The notes beneath the pieces were generated by a model that did not search any database, had not been told where the DNA came from, and saw nothing but the letters and a program-made list of their open reading frames with translations. 64,000 bases of DNA, from assembly GCF_024297185.1 (NCBI RefSeq), contig NZ_JANCTD010000003.1:372001-436000 (forward strand). Reading direction: 5' to 3'. Positions within the stretch are counted from its first letter, which is position 1; every line of letters starts with the position of its first letter. Shown here in pieces: positions 31,801 to 40,250 of the stretch. Position numbers and translations under genes: made by a program. The stretch comes from Lewinella sp. JB7. Lineage in GTDB: Bacteria; Bacteroidota; Bacteroidia; Chitinophagales; Saprospiraceae.

Positions 31801-34800
31801 ATGCTTACCCGCGCCGTTTACCTGCTCATATTCGTATGCACCGCCTGCCAGGCCGATCAACCCAATCAAGTCCCGGCACCGGACCGTGCACCCGCTACTA
31901 CCTTCGCCCGCCACTCCCCCACCGAAAGCGGCATCGACTTTGTTAATCACGTCGAGGAAAATTTCACCAACTTCTTCGCCCGCTTTCAGTACGTGTACAA
32001 CGGCGGCGGCGTGGCCATCGGGGACATTGACGGCGACGGACTGAGCGACATCTACTTCACCGCCAACGAAACCGAAAACCGGCTCTACAAAAACCTGGGC
32101 AACCTGCGGTTTGCAGACGTTACCCAACGGGGCGGGGTCGCGGGAGCCGGCGGATGGGACAACGGTACGGTCATGGCGGACGTCAACGGCGACGGCCACC
32201 TCGATATTTACGTATGCCGGGGAGGCTCGAAGGATAACAGCCCGGAAGCGGACCGCCGTAACCTCCTTTACCTCAACGACGGCAGCGGTAAATTCCGGGA
32301 GGCCGCCGCCGAACTCGGGCTGGACGACGCCGGCTACTCCCTGCAAGCCGTCTTCTTCGACTACGACAACGACAACGACCTGGACGCTTACATCACCAAC
32401 CGCCCCGACACCTACTTCATCCCGTACACCGAGGTGCTGAAGGCAAAGCAGGCGCAGGACCCCGCCTTCAGCGACCAATTGTACCGCAACGACGGGGGCC
32501 GCTTCGTCAACGTCACCGAGCAGGCCGGCATCAGCGGCAACTTCGGCTACGGTCTGGGGCTGGTGACGGCCGACGTCAACGGCGACGGCTACCAGGACAT
32601 TCTCGTCTCCAACGACTACCTCGAAAGCGACTACCTCTACGAAAATCAGGGCGACGGCACCTTCCGGGAACGTATCGCCGACTATACCAACCACACCAGT
32701 TTTTACGGGATGGGCATCGACGTCAGCGATCTCAACAACGACGGGCTGGAGGACATCATTCAGCTCGACATGTCGCCGGAAGACTACGTACGCTCCAAAA
32801 CCACCATGGCGAGCATGAACGTCGAGATGTACCGCACCATCATGGCCAGTGGCTTCCACAGTCAGTACATGCACAACACCCTCCAACTCAACCGGGGCAA
32901 CGGGCGCTTCAGCGAGATCGGCCAACTGGCGGGCATCGCCAAGTCAGACTGGAGCTGGGCCTGCCTGGGCGCGGACTACGACAATGACGGCTGGAAGGAG
33001 ATCTTCATCACCAACGGATACCGCCGCGACGTAGCCGATAAGGACGGAAACGCGGAATTTCGGGCATACCTGCAGAGTGAGGAGCGAGCGAACCGGACGG
33101 ACGAGGAAAATGCCGCCCACGTCATCAGCCTTTTCCGGTCCGCCCCCCAGCAGAACTACCTGTTCGACAACAATGGCGACCTGACCTTCACCTCCGTTGC
33201 CGAGCAGTGGGGACTGAGCGAAGCGACCTTTTCCAACGGAGCCGCCTACGGGGACCTCGACAACGACGGGGATCTCGACCTGGTCGTGAATAACCTGGAA
33301 GCGGAGGCTTTCCTCTACGAAAACGAATGCAAGGGGAGCAACTATTTGCGGGTATCCCTGTCCGGCCCCGACGGCAACCGCTTCGGGATCGGCGCAACCG
33401 TGACCCTACGCACCGGCGACAAGATTCAGTACCAGGAGATGCGGACCGTGCGGGGCTACCTCTCGTCGGTAGAGCCCATCCTGCACTTCGGCCTGGGGGA
33501 GGATAGCGAAATTGGTGAGCTCATTGTCCGGTGGCCCGACGGAAAACAGCAAACCATCACAGCTCCCGCCCCCAATCAGACGCTGGAGATAGCTTACGGT
33601 TCCGCCCTCACTGCACCCGCGTCCCCGCCCGAGACCGAACCACTGCTGGTGGAAGTGACGGCCGAACGGTTCGGCACGCCGATCGTACACCAGGAAAATG
33701 AATTTGACGATTACCGCAGTCAGATCTTACTGCCGCACGCACTTTCGCAACAGGGTCCGGCGCTGGCCGTAGCGGACGTGAACGGGGACGGGCGGGAAGA
33801 CTTTTACGTGGGGGGTGCCAAGCGCTTTGCCGGCAGACTTTATCTGCAGCAAGCGGACGGAAGCTTCGGGGAGGTAAGCTATCCCGGTGGACCGGACACC
33901 AACTCGGAAGACGTAGGCGCTACCTTTTTCGACGCCGACGGAGACGGAGATCAGGACCTCTACGTCGTCAGCGGCGGCAGCGAATTCCCGGAGGGGTCCC
34001 CGGATTTTCGGGACCGCCTGTACCTGAATGACGGGAGCGGGCGATTCAGGAAGTCGGACGCGCTGCCCGAGATCACCAGTAGCGGTTCCTGCGCCGTGCC
34101 CCACGATATGGACGGCGACGGCGACCTGGATCTCTTCGTCGGCGGCCGTCTGGTGCCGGCCCGCTACCCCGCCGCGCCGCGCAGCTACCTACTGGAAAAT
34201 CGCGACGGAAAGTTTGTCGACGTCACCGCCGAACGCGCGCCCGGCCTTGCCGACATCGGCATGGTAAGCTCCGCCGTCTGGAGCGATCTCGACGGAGACG
34301 AACGGGCGGAACTGATCGTGGTGGGAGAATGGATGCCGATTACCGTCTTCACGGACGGGGGGAGTAGCTACGTCAACGTCACCGAACGGTACGGGTTGGA
34401 GCATACGAACGGGTGGTGGAACAAGATCGTCGCGGCGGATTACGACGGGGACGGCGACACCGACTACCTGGTCGGTAACCTGGGGCTGAACTATAAATTC
34501 CACGCCAGCAAGGAACACCCGTTCCTGGTGTTCGCGAGCGACTTCGACGAGAACGGCAGCAACGACATTTTCCTGGCCAAGGAGAACGACGAGACCCTGG
34601 TGCCCGTGCGCGGTCGGGAGTGCTCTTCCCAGCAGATCCCCGCCATCGCGGAGCGGTTTCCGACCTACGAGGCCTTCGCCCACGCCGACCTTTCCGAAAT
34701 TCTTGACGGCAAGACCGAGAGCGCGCTGCGGTACGAAGCCAAGGAATTTGCCAGCCTCGTGTTGATCAACGACGGCCGGGGTGGCCTGAGTCCGCGGCGC

Positions 34801-35142
34801 TTGCCCGTGGAGGCACAGTTTTCGGTGGTCAACGGCATCGTGGTCGAAGATCTCAACGGTGACGGAACGCCGGAACTCATCACGGCCGGCAACAAGTACG
34901 AGGTAGAGATCGAAACGACCCGGGCCGACGCCGGCCTGGGGGTGGTGATGACCCACAACACCACGGGGGAGCTCGTTGCCCTGTCGCCGAGCGCCGCCGG
35001 ACTGTCGCTGCACGGCAACGTGAAGGATCTGCGGCCGATCCTGCTGGGTGATCGGGATCGTTTCGGGTTTCTGGTGGCCGAGAACGGAGGGGCCGTGCGG
35101 TTATTCACGCTTAGTAGCAGTAGACAAAAGATAGGGAAATAG
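31801..35142 (+). CDS. CRTAC1-like FG-GAP/VCBS repeat lipoprotein with ASPIC/UnbV domain (second copy)
   Basis: 1113 aa. ATG 31801 gives a lipoprotein signal (MLTRAVYLLIFVCTAC); an upstream ATG at 31765 would place 12 residues before it and overlap the promoter region. The domain order matches the copy at 21167: FG-GAP blades with D-x-D-x-D-G loops ('DIDGDGLSDIYF', 'DVNGDGYQDILV'), ASPIC/UnbV ('ATVTLRTGDKIQYQEMRTVRGYLSS', 'GELIVRWPDGK'), then a second blade set. Long stretches such as 'VRGRECSSQQIPAIAERFPTYEAFA' are shared with the first copy ('[25 protein letters not shown]'), so the two are paralogues. Each belongs to one SusCD pair by position. No catalytic site was recognised. Confidence 0.93.
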   Translation: MLTRAVYLLIFVCTACQADQPNQVPAPDRAPATTFARHSPTESGIDFVNHVEENFTNFFARFQYVYNGGGVAIGDIDGDGLSDIYFTANETENRLYKNLGNLRFADVTQRGGVAGAGGWDNGTVMADVNGDGHLDIYVCRGGSKDNSPEADRRNLLYLNDGSGKFREAAAELGLDDAGYSLQAVFFDYDNDNDLDAYITNRPDTYFIPYTEVLKAKQAQDPAFSDQLYRNDGGRFVNVTEQAGISGNFGYGLGLVTADVNGDGYQDILVSNDYLESDYLYENQGDGTFRERIADYTNHTSFYGMGIDVSDLNNDGLEDIIQLDMSPEDYVRSKTTMASMNVEMYRTIMASGFHSQYMHNTLQLNRGNGRFSEIGQLAGIAKSDWSWACLGADYDNDGWKEIFITNGYRRDVADKDGNAEFRAYLQSEERANRTDEENAAHVISLFRSAPQQNYLFDNNGDLTFTSVAEQWGLSEATFSNGAAYGDLDNDGDLDLVVNNLEAEAFLYENECKGSNYLRVSLSGPDGNRFGIGATVTLRTGDKIQYQEMRTVRGYLSSVEPILHFGLGEDSEIGELIVRWPDGKQQTITAPAPNQTLEIAYGSALTAPASPPETEPLLVEVTAERFGTPIVHQENEFDDYRSQILLPHALSQQGPALAVADVNGDGREDFYVGGAKRFAGRLYLQQADGSFGEVSYPGGPDTNSEDVGATFFDADGDGDQDLYVVSGGSEFPEGSPDFRDRLYLNDGSGRFRKSDALPEITSSGSCAVPHDMDGDGDLDLFVGGRLVPARYPAAPRSYLLENRDGKFVDVTAERAPGLADIGMVSSAVWSDLDGDERAELIVVGEWMPITVFTDGGSSYVNVTERYGLEHTNGWWNKIVAADYDGDGDTDYLVGNLGLNYKFHASKEHPFLVFASDFDENGSNDIFLAKENDETLVPVRGRECSSQQIPAIAERFPTYEAFAHADLSEILDGKTESALRYEAKEFASLVLINDGRGGLSPRRLPVEAQFSVVNGIVVEDLNGDGTPELITAGNKYEVEIETTRADAGLGVVMTHNTTGELVALSPSAAGLSLHGNVKDLRPILLGDRDRFGFLVAENGGAVRLFTLSSSRQKIGK

Positions 35143-35288
35143 GGGGTTTCGGCGGATTTAGCCATGAGTGATAGACTTCGCAACATCTGTTGCGTGGCCT
35201 CCGGGAGCCGGTGATGACATTTACCACTAATCATGCAAGCCGCCCTTACCCTACTCCTGGCCTGCGACACTCCTAATCACTGGTCTAG

Positions 35289-36767
35289 ATGAAGTCAATT
35301 GCTCCTCCCCGTTTCACCCACTTGATTGTCGGTCTGTTGGCCGTTTTCATTGTCTCCCTATCGTCCTGCGTGGAAGACGACGATTTTTACAATTTCCGGC
35401 CGGTCACTTTCATCATCAAGGCGGACTTCCTGACCGTAGAGGCAGGTAAAAGCATCACCTTCCGGGACAGCTCGATCGACGCCCGCAGTCGCAGCTGGAC
35501 CTTCCCCGGGGGAACCCCCGAAAGCTCAACGGATCCGATGCCAACCGTGCGGTACGATTCGGTCGGTATCTACAATCCCACCGTGACTACCACCTTCGCG
35601 GACGGCACCTCCCAGACGCGGACCCTGGAGGTTACCGTAGTGGCGACCATCGAGCCCGACTTCCGGGCGAGCGCCGTGGAAGCTTTACCCGGCAGCAGGA
35701 TCGACTTCACCAACGAGACTCGGGGAGTCGGCGATATCCCACCCACGATGATCGATTCGAACGTGATCTACAAGTGGGTCTTCGAGGGGGTATCGAGCGA
35801 CACGATCATTGGGAATAACCCGAGCGTCGTCTACGATGAACTTGGAACCTACGACGTATCGCTTACCGTCATCAGAAGGTCGACCAGTTCGCGGGTGACC
35901 GTCGTAAAGGAGGATTTCATTCAGATCGTATCCGCCCTGCGGATCGACCCGGACAGAGTGGAATTCAATGAAGAGGGCAGCCAGTTGGTACTCACGTTCC
36001 GGGAACCCTTATCTACGCCCGACGCGGCGGATATCAGTAAACTCAGCCTCATGGCGGGCGACGGAAGTTCGGTGACCATAAACTCACTGGAGGCCAGTGG
36101 AAACAACCTTGTTCTGAACCTCGCCGAGGGATCGCTCATCGACGATGAAACGTACAAATTGTCGTACAGCGGCGGCACCCTGGGTTTCGCGAGCGGTGCG
36201 ATCGTTTCCGACCTGGACGAGCTGGAAGTGACCTACTACGGCGCCTACAGTTGGGTACCGGTGGACTACAGCACCGCCAACGGAACGCGGGACGTAATAG
36301 TCAACGGAAAGACCTTCGAATGGACGACCGCGGACGTCAGGGGTGGCTTCAAGGCTAACGGAGCCATCAGTTTGCTCCACCCAACCGATCCAAACTATTT
36401 CGTGCTGACTACCGAAGTTGGTCCCAAGGCCCTCACCCTACAGGTTACGCCGAAGGATGGTGCCAACTTCGGCGACCTCCGGGCCATTGCCCTCGAATTG
36501 TACAATATGGGCCCCGCCGGCACCACCTACACCTTCAGTCATCCGGTGCGGGTGATCCAGACGTCGGCTCCCGATCATCCGGACACCCCCCTGGTAACGA
36601 GTCTCAGCGAGGGAGGAAAGGTCGTGACCCTGGACAGCACGCCCGGCCGCTTCCCGACCGTCCGCATGGTCGTACTGCTGGAAAACCCGGCCGATGCGGC
36701 GAATTTCACCATGACCAGCAGCCACGGCGAGCCGACGATCGCCTACCCGACCCCCTCCGGATTCTAA
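35289..36767 (+). CDS. PKD-domain surface lipoprotein
   Basis: 492 aa. The signal peptide ends in lipobox LSSC, followed by an acidic VEDDD. Two PKD-type immunoglobulin-like domains are visible (about 45-120, with 'SWTFPGGTPESSTDPMPTVRYDSVGIYNPTV', and about 125-215, with 'YDELGTYDVSLTV'). An Ig-like segment ('LRIDPDRVEFNEEGSQLVLTF') and a beta-rich C-terminal part of about 170 residues not assigned to a family follow. An acidic residue after the lipid Cys is typical of Bacteroidota surface export. A glycan-binding role (SGBP-like) is likely from position after SusCD, but not shown. The 146-bp gap upstream shows no clear promoter. Confidence 0.85.
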   Translation: MKSIAPPRFTHLIVGLLAVFIVSLSSCVEDDDFYNFRPVTFIIKADFLTVEAGKSITFRDSSIDARSRSWTFPGGTPESSTDPMPTVRYDSVGIYNPTVTTTFADGTSQTRTLEVTVVATIEPDFRASAVEALPGSRIDFTNETRGVGDIPPTMIDSNVIYKWVFEGVSSDTIIGNNPSVVYDELGTYDVSLTVIRRSTSSRVTVVKEDFIQIVSALRIDPDRVEFNEEGSQLVLTFREPLSTPDAADISKLSLMAGDGSSVTINSLEASGNNLVLNLAEGSLIDDETYKLSYSGGTLGFASGAIVSDLDELEVTYYGAYSWVPVDYSTANGTRDVIVNGKTFEWTTADVRGGFKANGAISLLHPTDPNYFVLTTEVGPKALTLQVTPKDGANFGDLRAIALELYNMGPAGTTYTFSHPVRVIQTSAPDHPDTPLVTSLSEGGKVVTLDSTPGRFPTVRMVVLLENPADAANFTMTSSHGEPTIAYPTPSGF

Positions 36768-36814
36768 ACCCACGAATATTGCATGTTTACATTGATCGAT
36801 AGTTTTACGAGTCG

Positions 36815-36842
36815 CCGTAGGTTGGTGAAAGCCGACCTACGG
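36815..36842 (+). promoter_or_regulatory. hairpin in the leader of the sulfatase operon
   Basis: CCGTAGGT (36815-36822) pairs with ACCTACGG (36835-36842), and GG/CC can extend the stem inwards around a TGAAAG loop. A TAGTTTTA word at 36800-36807, close to TAnnTTTG, lies just upstream. No T-run follows, so it is more likely a leader structure or operator than a terminator. Confidence 0.4.
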
Positions 36843-36870
36843 ACTCCTTCTCATCGATAATCCAGCACCC

Positions 36871-38385
36871 ATGTACTCCAAGTTTTTCCCCTTCGCCGGT
36901 ATACTATGCTGCTGCCTCTTCTGGGGTTGCGGCGAAGCGCGGGAGCCGTCAGGGGACGAAGAAAAGTACAACGTACTATTTATTTTTTCCGACGATCAGA
37001 CCTTCAACACCGTCGGTGCCTTCGGAAGTACCACGATCCACACCCCCAACCTCGACCGTCTCGTCCACAGCGGGACCACCTTCACCCACGCCTACAACAT
37101 GGGCGCCTGGAACGGCGCCGTTTGCCTGGCCTCCCGGGCCATGCTCAACTGCGGGCGCAGCGTCTGGCACGCCGACCGGTTTCGCCAGGGATGGATAGCC
37201 GGAGATTCTACCGCGTTTCAGCAGAGTTGGGGGCCGCTGATGGCCGACGCCGGCTACGCCACCTACATGACCGGCAAGTGGCACATCGATGCCCCCGCGA
37301 GTGAGTTTTTCGAACAAACCGGAACCATACGGGCGGGCATGCCCGAAGACGCCTGGGCCCATGCCGGCATGGGGAAGGCCTTCAGAGAGCTCGGTGACGG
37401 CGACCCCGCAACCATCATGCCGGTCGGCTACAACCGGCCCCTGGGCCCCGACGACCAGAGCTGGAGCCCTACCGATACCGCCCGCGGCGGCTTTTGGAAG
37501 GAGGGGCGGCACTGGAGCGAAGTGGTGGCCGACGAGGCCCTCACCTTTATCGAATCCATCCCCGAGGACCCACGCCCCGACTTCCTCTACGTCGCCTTCA
37601 ACGCGCCCCACGACCCCCGTCAGGCCCCGCAGCGGTTTCAGGAGATGTACCCCGTCGATAGTATGGCCGTACCGGCTTCCTTCCGTCCCCTCGACCCGGA
37701 CCGCCTGGCCATGGGCGCGGGCCCCAGTCTGCGCGATGAAGCCCTCGCCCCGTTCCCGCGCACCCCCTACGCCGTGCGGACGCACCGCAGTGAGTACTAC
37801 GCCCTCATCACCCACCTCGACGAGCAGATCGGTCGCGTGCTCGATGCCCTGGAGGAAAGCGGGGAGGCGGAGCGGACCATCATCATCTACACTTCCGATC
37901 ACGGACTGGCGGTCGGCAATCACGGACTCATCGGCAAGCAGAACCTGTACGACCACAGCATCCGGGTGCCCTTCATCATCGCCGGGCCGGGCATTCCCGC
38001 GGGGAAGCGAATCGATCAGGACATTTACCTCCAGGATGCCATGGCAACGGCCCTCGACGTGGCCGGGATCGAGCGCCCCGACTACGTGGAGTTCAATTCC
38101 GTGCTCCCACTGATCGACGGAGAGGAAAGCAGCTACCCCGCCATCTACGGCGCCTACACCAAGACCCAGCGCATGATCCGTAAGGACGGCTATAAACTGA
38201 TCGTCTACCCCCGCGCGGAGAAGTTCCTGCTCTTCGACCTCACAACCGACCCCGAAGAGATCCATGACCTGGCCGGCGATCCCGCCCACCGCGATCGGGT
38301 GGAGTCCATGTTTTCCGACCTACTGGCGCTGCAACGGGAGATGGAGGATCCCCTCGACCTGACCACGCTCAATCCCGCCAGATGA
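36871..38385 (+). CDS. S1-family sulfatase lipoprotein
   Basis: 504 aa with a lipoprotein signal (LFWGCGEA). The N-terminal metal motif is 'FIFSDDQTFNTVGAFG'. The formylglycine site is Cys85-Leu-Ala-Ser-Arg, so Ala replaces the usual Pro; C-x-A-x-R is an accepted form of the motif but less common. Other S1 features are 'TGKWH' and 'YTSDHGLAVGNHGLIGKQNLYDHSIRVPFI'. Expected reaction: hydrolysis of a sulfate ester on a glycan in the periplasm or at the surface. An anaerobic or FGE-type maturase must supply the formylglycine; none is in this window. The last codon overlaps the next gene by ATGA, so the two are translationally coupled. Confidence 0.94.
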   Translation: MYSKFFPFAGILCCCLFWGCGEAREPSGDEEKYNVLFIFSDDQTFNTVGAFGSTTIHTPNLDRLVHSGTTFTHAYNMGAWNGAVCLASRAMLNCGRSVWHADRFRQGWIAGDSTAFQQSWGPLMADAGYATYMTGKWHIDAPASEFFEQTGTIRAGMPEDAWAHAGMGKAFRELGDGDPATIMPVGYNRPLGPDDQSWSPTDTARGGFWKEGRHWSEVVADEALTFIESIPEDPRPDFLYVAFNAPHDPRQAPQRFQEMYPVDSMAVPASFRPLDPDRLAMGAGPSLRDEALAPFPRTPYAVRTHRSEYYALITHLDEQIGRVLDALEESGEAERTIIIYTSDHGLAVGNHGLIGKQNLYDHSIRVPFIIAGPGIPAGKRIDQDIYLQDAMATALDVAGIERPDYVEFNSVLPLIDGEESSYPAIYGAYTKTQRMIRKDGYKLIVYPRAEKFLLFDLTTDPEEIHDLAGDPAHRDRVESMFSDLLALQREMEDPLDLTTLNPAR

Positions 38386-40250
38386 GAGTGCTGGTCGTCA
38401 TCCCGGTAGTGCTAAGTCTGTCGCTCTGCGGTCAGACCTTTACCGAGGTGGCGGCGGCGGCCGGAGTGCGTCACCGTACTCACGATCCACACCTGATCGC
38501 CGGCGGCGTGGTATGGTTCGACTACAACGGCGACCGCTACCCCGACCTCTTCCTCACCGGCGGGGGCGGCAACAACCACCTGTACCGCAACAACTGGGAC
38601 GGCACCTTCACCGACGTCACCGTGCGGGCGGGGCTGCACAAGGGCGGGCGGTCCGTGGGGGCCGTAAGTGGCGACTTTGACGGCGACGGCGACCCGGATC
38701 TGTTCGTCACCACCGATGCCGGGGAACCCAATTTGCTCTTTCGTAACGGAGGAGACGGCCGGTTTACCGAGGTACACGAAGTTAGCGGAATCACGCAGGC
38801 CTCCTACTCCACCGCCGCGACCGTCGGTGACTTCGACGGCGACGGGCTGCCCGACATCTACGTCGCCAACTACCTGGCCACTCACGAACCACGCGACGGC
38901 GGGCTGCCCAACTTTTACTACCACAACGAGGGCGGCTTCCGGTTTACGGAGCAGGCCGCCACGCTGGGGTTGGACGACCGGGGCTGCGGATTGGGGGCCG
39001 TGCTGACCGACCTGGACGACGACGGCGACCGGGACCTCATCGTCGCCAACGATTACGGCTACCTCGTCAGTGCCAATGAAGTATGGCTCAACGAATCTCC
39101 TCTGCACCCGCGCGCCGCCGCCCGCACCGGCCTGAATGCAACCGTAAACGCCATGGGTGTCGCGGTGGGCGACTACGATCGCGACGGGGACCTCGACTAC
39201 TACATCACCAACATCCGCGATAATCTGCTGTACGAAAACCTGGACGCGGGCGAATACTTCGCCTTTCAGAGCAACCGTACGGGCACGAGCCTTGCCGAAC
39301 GGACGAGCTGGGGGGCCGCCTTCGCGGACTTCGACAACGACGGCTACCCGGACCTCGCCGTCGCCAACGGACAGATCGTGGAAAACGGAGAGGTGGAGCA
39401 GGCTGACGTGCTTTACCGGGGGTCGGCGTACGGCAAGTTTACCGACGTATCCGACGCGGCCGGCTTCACCAGCGTGACCCGCGGCCGGGGTCTGGCGGCG
39501 GCCGACTACGACCTGGACGGGGACGTGGACATTGCAATCAACGTCGTCTCCCCCTCCGCCACGGCGGCCGATCCCGCACTGCTCTACCGCAACGATTCCG
39601 CCCCGGGAAATTGGCTTACCGTGCGCCTGCAGGACCCACAAAACTATGAGGGCAAGGTGACGGCGTACGTTGACGGTACTCCGATTCTCCGCGAAGTCGA
39701 TGGCGGCAGCAGCTACCTGTCGCAGGCCAACGCGCCCCTCCACTTCGGACTGGGTGCCGCTACCACGGTCGACAGCATCGTGATCCGGTGGCCGGATAAA
39801 ACGCTTACCTGCTTGAAAAATATCGCGGCAAACCAGCACCTGGAAGTCAGAAAGGACGGCCGTTTCCACCGATACGCCCACCGCAACTACGGCAATGGAT
39901 CGGACTTCACGTTTCGGACCGAGATGATCACGGCCACCGACGGCACCGACAGTCTGCTGCTCATCACCCGGGGAGACGCCGCAACGGTAGCCACCGACGT
40001 CCTGAGTGACGAATTCGTATTCCACGTAAGCCCGAATCCCGCCAGGGACGTGCTTACGATCACCCACGGGCTAACCACGGCGAGCCGGCTCCATCTCTTC
40101 GACCTGAGGGGCAAACAGCTTCTTCAGGAGTCGCTGCCGGGCGGCCTTTCCCCCTTTTCCATCGATCTGTCGGACTTACCACCGGGACTTTACCTCTGTC
40201 GGATCACCAGCGGCAGCCGGGCCTTCACCCAAAAAATACTCCACCTGTGA
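38382..40250 (+). CDS. FG-GAP/VCBS-ASPIC protein with type IX secretion sorting tail
   Basis: 622 aa, starting inside the sulfatase stop (ATGA). A short signal peptide (MRVLVVIPVVLSLSLCGQ) is followed by FG-GAP blades ('DYNGDRYPDLFL', 'DFDGDGDPDLFV', 'DFDGDGLPDIYV', 'DYDRDGDLDYYI') and an ASPIC-like segment ('VTAYVDGTPILREVDGGSSYLSQANAPLHFGLG'). The last 80 residues are a Por-secretion tail ('FHVSPNPARDVLTITHG', 'LFDLRGKQLLQE', 'LPPGLYLCRI'). It is therefore probably secreted by the T9SS and displayed or released. It is shorter than the two lipoprotein homologues and has one blade set. It is sandwiched between two sulfatases with 4-bp overlaps on both sides, which points to a shared task such as holding enzyme to sulfated glycan. 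This is inference. Confidence 0.92.
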   Translation: MRVLVVIPVVLSLSLCGQTFTEVAAAAGVRHRTHDPHLIAGGVVWFDYNGDRYPDLFLTGGGGNNHLYRNNWDGTFTDVTVRAGLHKGGRSVGAVSGDFDGDGDPDLFVTTDAGEPNLLFRNGGDGRFTEVHEVSGITQASYSTAATVGDFDGDGLPDIYVANYLATHEPRDGGLPNFYYHNEGGFRFTEQAATLGLDDRGCGLGAVLTDLDDDGDRDLIVANDYGYLVSANEVWLNESPLHPRAAARTGLNATVNAMGVAVGDYDRDGDLDYYITNIRDNLLYENLDAGEYFAFQSNRTGTSLAERTSWGAAFADFDNDGYPDLAVANGQIVENGEVEQADVLYRGSAYGKFTDVSDAAGFTSVTRGRGLAAADYDLDGDVDIAINVVSPSATAADPALLYRNDSAPGNWLTVRLQDPQNYEGKVTAYVDGTPILREVDGGSSYLSQANAPLHFGLGAATTVDSIVIRWPDKTLTCLKNIAANQHLEVRKDGRFHRYAHRNYGNGSDFTFRTEMITATDGTDSLLLITRGDAATVATDVLSDEFVFHVSPNPARDVLTITHGLTTASRLHLFDLRGKQLLQESLPGGLSPFSIDLSDLPPGLYLCRITSGSRAFTQKILHL

